The translations under genes and the position numbers were made by a program. A stretch of DNA of 16,414 bases from JANNHP01 sp031404455. GTDB taxonomy: Bacteria > Planctomycetota > JAJSAM01 > JAJVHW01. The stretch lies in NCBI GenBank assembly GCA_031404455.1, contig JANNHP010000430.1:1-16414 (forward strand). The letters run 5' to 3'. The notes beneath the pieces are model-generated. The model worked only from the letters and a program-made list of their open reading frames with translations, was not told the DNA's origin and did no database searches. This document shows positions 13,427 to 16,414 of this stretch, in pieces (within the stretch, counting starts at the first letter, position 1; each line of letters begins with the position of its first letter).

Positions 13427-15463
13427 CTAGATCCGGGCCATCCGCCGGAACTCCGCCTCGTCGGCAACGGCGACCTTCAGCTCCCGCGCCTTCTCGAGCT
13501 TCGAGCCCGCACCCGGTCCCGCGACGACGAGGCTCGTCTTCTTCGAGACGGACCCCGACGCCTTGCCGCCGAGCTTCCGCACGATCTCCTCGGCCTCGTC
13601 GCGCGTCATCGTCTCGAGGTTCCCGGTGAAGACGACGGTCTTGCCGGCGAACACGCCGTCCGTCTTCGCGGCCTCCTCGGGAAGGGGGTCGACGCCCGCC
13701 GCGAGCATCGCGTCGAGGACGCGAACGTTGCGCTCCTCGTCGAAGAAGAGGCGGACGCTCGTCGCCGTCACGTCCCCCACCTCGGGCACTTCCAGCAATT
13801 GCTCGACGGTGGCCGCGCGGACTCGCGCGAACGTCCCGAAGTGCCGCGCGAGATCGCGGGCCGTCGATTCGCCGACGTTCGGGATGCCGAGAGCGTTCAG
13901 GAACCGCGCGAGCGGACGGCGCTTCGACGCCTCGATCTGCTCGAGGAGCGTCGCTGCGCTCTTCTCGCCCATACGTTCGAGCTCGACGAGTTCGGCGGCG
14001 GTGAGCCGGTAGAGCGCCGCGGGGTCGGCGACGCCCTTCGTCTCCACGAGTTGCGCGATCAGCTTCTCGCCGAGGCCCTCGATGTCCATCGCGCGGCGCG
14101 AGCCGAAGTGGAAGAGACGGCCTTTCACCTGGCTCGGACACGCGAGGTTCGTGCAGTAGCTGAGCGGTTCGTCCGCGGGCGCGTCGACCGTGGCACCGCA
14201 GACCGGGCAGTGCTCCGGCCACGCCAGCTTCGGCGGATCGCCCGTTCGCAGTTCGTGCAGCACCTTCGTCACGTGCGGGATGACGTCGCCCGCGCGGACG
14301 ATCATCACCGTGTCGCCGACGCGGAGGTCGAGTCGCTCCACCTCCTGGCGATTGTGGAGGCTGATGTTCGTGATCGTGACGCCGCCGAGCGGGAGCGGTT
14401 CGACGACGGCGACCGGCGTGAGCGCGCCCGTGCGCCCTACCGAGACCTCGATCGCGCGGACGACGGTGCGTCCCTCGCGGGGCGGGAACTTGTACGCCAC
14501 CGCCCAGCGCGGGCTGCGACTGCGCGCGCCGAGGCGCCGTTGCAGGTCGTACTGGTCGACTTTGATGACGGCGCCGTCGATCTCGAACGCGAGGTCGTCG
14601 CGGCGCGCCTCGAGACTCGCGACGGCTGCGGCCGCGGCGTTCTCATCGTCGGCGAGGGTGAAGAGTTCGTCCGGCACGACCGGGAACGCGAGGGCGCGGA
14701 GCCGCTCTCGCGCTTCGTGCCACGACGCCGGGGCGCTCGAAGCCCAGTTCGCGACGCCGAGTCCGTAGACGAGGAGCCGCAGCGGACGCCGCGCGGTCTC
14801 CTCGGGGTCTTTCTGCTTCAGCGACCCCGCCGCGAAGTTGCGCGGATTCGCTTTCGTCTCGCCGCCCTCGGCGAGGAGCCGCTCGTTCCATTCGAGGAAG
14901 TCGGCCTTCGTGACGTACACCTCGCCGCGCACCTCGAACACATCGGGAGCGCTCGGCATCGAGAGCGCGTGCGGCACGCCCGCCACGCGAGCGACGTTCG
15001 CCGTGATGTCCTCGCCCGTCGTCCCGTCGCCGCGCGTCGAGGCGACCTTCAGCCGTCCGCGCTCGTAGACGAGTTCGACCGCGACGCCGTCCACCTTCGG
15101 CTCGACGGTGAAGCGCGGCGCGAAGTCGGCGCCGGCGTCGAAGTCCGCCATCGACTTCCGCCACGCGAGGAAGTCGTCGCGGCTGTTGACCTTCTCGAGC
15201 GAGAGCATCGGCTCGCGGTGGACGACCGGCGCGAAGAGCGACGACGCGCGGAAGCCGACGGCCTGCGTGGGCGAGTCGGGCGTCCGGAGCTCCGGCCAGC
15301 GATCCTCCAGCGTGACGAGCTCGTCCTTCAGTTGGTCGTACTCGAAGTCGGAGAGGTGTGGGTCGTCCTTCTGGTGATAGCGCTCGTCGGCGTCGCGCAG
15401 GTCGGCGCGAAGCTCCTCGGCGCGGCGGCGCGCGGTGTCGGGAGGCGGGACCGGTTTCGACAT
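13427..15463 (-). CDS. ligA: NAD-dependent DNA ligase LigA
   Basis: A 678-aa NAD+-dependent ligase that seals nicks during replication and repair. The N-terminal Ia domain carries HLSDFEYDQL. The adenylation-site lysine lies in EPKVDG (Lys123), followed by TRGDGTTGEDIT and GEVYV. An OB-fold precedes the four-Cys zinc finger (CPVC, then CTNLACPSQ). Helix-hairpin-helix repeats follow (IEGLGEKLIAQL, LGIPNVGESTARDLA), and a C-terminal BRCT domain begins at KTVVFTGNLETMTRDEA. All domains and length are standard. I chose ATG 15463; TTG 15472 would add three residues, and neither has a strong Shine-Dalgarno. The next gene upstream, queA, is on the same strand 137 bp away. Confidence 0.98.
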   Translation of the reverse strand: MSKPVPPPDTARRRAEELRADLRDADERYHQKDDPHLSDFEYDQLKDELVTLEDRWPELRTPDSPTQAVGFRASSLFAPVVHREPMLSLEKVNSRDDFLAWRKSMADFDAGADFAPRFTVEPKVDGVAVELVYERGRLKVASTRGDGTTGEDITANVARVAGVPHALSMPSAPDVFEVRGEVYVTKADFLEWNERLLAEGGETKANPRNFAAGSLKQKDPEETARRPLRLLVYGLGVANWASSAPASWHEARERLRALAFPVVPDELFTLADDENAAAAAVASLEARRDDLAFEIDGAVIKVDQYDLQRRLGARSRSPRWAVAYKFPPREGRTVVRAIEVSVGRTGALTPVAVVEPLPLGGVTITNISLHNRQEVERLDLRVGDTVMIVRAGDVIPHVTKVLHELRTGDPPKLAWPEHCPVCGATVDAPADEPLSYCTNLACPSQVKGRLFHFGSRRAMDIEGLGEKLIAQLVETKGVADPAALYRLTAAELVELERMGEKSAATLLEQIEASKRRPLARFLNALGIPNVGESTARDLARHFGTFARVRAATVEQLLEVPEVGDVTATSVRLFFDEERNVRVLDAMLAAGVDPLPEEAAKTDGVFAGKTVVFTGNLETMTRDEAEEIVRKLGGKASGSVSKKTSLVVAGPGAGSKLEKARELKVAVADEAEFRRMARI

Positions 15464-15600
15464 CGGCGCCAATCTACTCGCGGCGCCCCCCGTGGCGAGA
15501 CGCTGAGGACGGCGCGAACCATGAAGGTGACCTGATCGAATCCAAGACTCTCTCTACCGAGACCCGATTGCGTGTCGCGGCTCCATCGCCCGTGTGGCAA

Positions 15601-16414
15601 TCACGAAATCAGCATCGCGTCGCCGTAGCTGAAGAACCGGTACCGGCGCTCGACCGCCTCGCGGTACGCCGTCAGCACGCGCTCGCGCCCTGCGAACGCG
15701 GAGACGAGGACGAGCAGAGTGGATCGCGGCAGGTGGAAGTTCGTGAGCAGCACGTCGACCACGCGGAAGCGGTACCCCGGCGTGATGAAGAGCGACGTCG
15801 ATCCCGGGCCAGGCGCGGGAAGGCCGTCGTCACCCACCGACGACTCGAGCGTCCGCACCGACGTCGTCCCCACCGCGACGATCCGTCCGCCCGCGGCGCG
15901 CGTCCGGCGCACCGCGTCGACGGTTTCAACGGGGACGTGGTAGCGCTCTTCGTGCATCGCGTGCGACTCGACGTCGTCCGTCTCGATCGGCTTGAACGTG
16001 CCGAGACCGACGTGGAGCGTCACGGACGCGCGTCCGATCCCGCGCTCGTCGAGTCGCGCGAGCAGTTCGTCGGTGAGATGGAGCCCCGCGGTCGGCGCGG
16101 CGACGGCGCCCGGCGAGCGCGCAAAGACGGTCTGATAGCGCTCGCGGTCCTCGCCGGAGCGCGGATCGTCCGTCTCGCGGCGGATGTACGGAGGCAGCGG
16201 CATGCGGCCCGCGCGGTCCATGATCCGCGCGATGTCGTCGCCCGCGCCGACGACGAGCCACGTCCCCGGCCCGGCGCGGCAGAGGAGTCGCACGCGTCCC
16301 GTGTCGCCGTCCACCGAGAGTTCCTCGCCGTCGCGCAGCGAACCGCCCGTGCGGACGAGCGCCGTCCACGCGCCCGGCGCCTCGCCCGACGGTTCGAGCA
16401 GGAACACCTCGGCC
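15601..16414 (-). CDS. queA: QueA, S-adenosylmethionine:tRNA ribosyltransferase-isomerase (partial)
   Basis: This is the C-terminal ~270 residues of QueA, which transfers and isomerises the ribosyl group of SAM onto 7-aminomethyl-deazaguanine in tRNA to make epoxyqueuosine. The family signature blocks are here: MPLPPYIRRETDDPRSGEDRERYQTVFA, then APTAGLHLT, HVGLGTFKPI, EERYHVP, GTTSVRTLES and LLTNFHLPRSTL, ending FFSYGDAMLI. The full protein is about 340-350 aa, so the first ~70-80 residues, including the true start, lie beyond the window end. The visible part is intact. A 130-bp gap without notable features separates it from ligA. No other queuosine gene is visible here. Confidence 0.97.
   Translation of the reverse strand, partial: AEVFLLEPSGEAPGAWTALVRTGGSLRDGEELSVDGDTGRVRLLCRAGPGTWLVVGAGDDIARIMDRAGRMPLPPYIRRETDDPRSGEDRERYQTVFARSPGAVAAPTAGLHLTDELLARLDERGIGRASVTLHVGLGTFKPIETDDVESHAMHEERYHVPVETVDAVRRTRAAGGRIVAVGTTSVRTLESSVGDDGLPAPGPGSTSLFITPGYRFRVVDVLLTNFHLPRSTLLVLVSAFAGRERVLTAYREAVERRYRFFSYGDAMLIS

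Overview
The window is about 16.4 kb of very GC-rich bacterial DNA with densely packed genes and strong third-position G/C bias. Because of that bias, long open frames run antisense to almost every gene. Several features suggest Planctomycetota or a neighbouring uncultured phylum: the style of the secreted TPR-like protein at 11577-12449, the divergent GroEL, the 50-residue very basic protein and the prevalence of GTG/TTG starts. This placement is inference, not proof.

Positions 1-437 hold no convincing protein gene. They contain the 3' half of a tRNA-Arg(CCG) (anticodon arm, T arm, acceptor strand and CCA at 89-137) without a matching 5' half. It is followed by an exact inverted copy of its last part and by several perfect hairpins with 3-nt loops.

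Positions 438-9012 form a cell-surface glycan or glycolipid block. It starts with a GtrB/DPM-type glycosyltransferase with two C-terminal membrane helices and a 539-aa multi-spanning protein. Two overlapping SAM methyltransferase genes follow, the second carrying an N-terminal Trm112-like zinc segment. A convergent AsnB-type amidotransferase comes next, then a soluble DPM1-like glycosyltransferase and a 456-aa GT39-like membrane protein. The block therefore has two sets of one polyprenyl-phosphate sugar synthase plus one multi-spanning membrane protein. The likely logic is that cytoplasmic GT2 enzymes charge a lipid carrier and GT-C-type membrane enzymes transfer the sugar outside the membrane, while the methyltransferases and amidotransferase modify sugars or precursors.

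Positions 9013-9292 separate this block from the chaperone operon. They carry two copies of a ~63-bp direct repeat offset by exactly 100 bp, plus two triloop hairpins. The groES-groEL operon is on the minus strand (11317 to 9293). Its upstream region has a 17-bp perfect stem and several short dyads but no recognisable CIRCE box.

Positions 11577-16414 are housekeeping and hypothetical genes: a secreted TPR-like protein (minus), divergent thiE (plus), a small basic protein (plus), ligA (minus), and queA (minus, its N-terminal part beyond the window end). I see no CRISPR array, insertion sequence, phage gene, toxin-antitoxin pair or defence system. The least explained material is the tRNA fragment with its hairpins, the 100-bp-offset repeats and the small basic protein.
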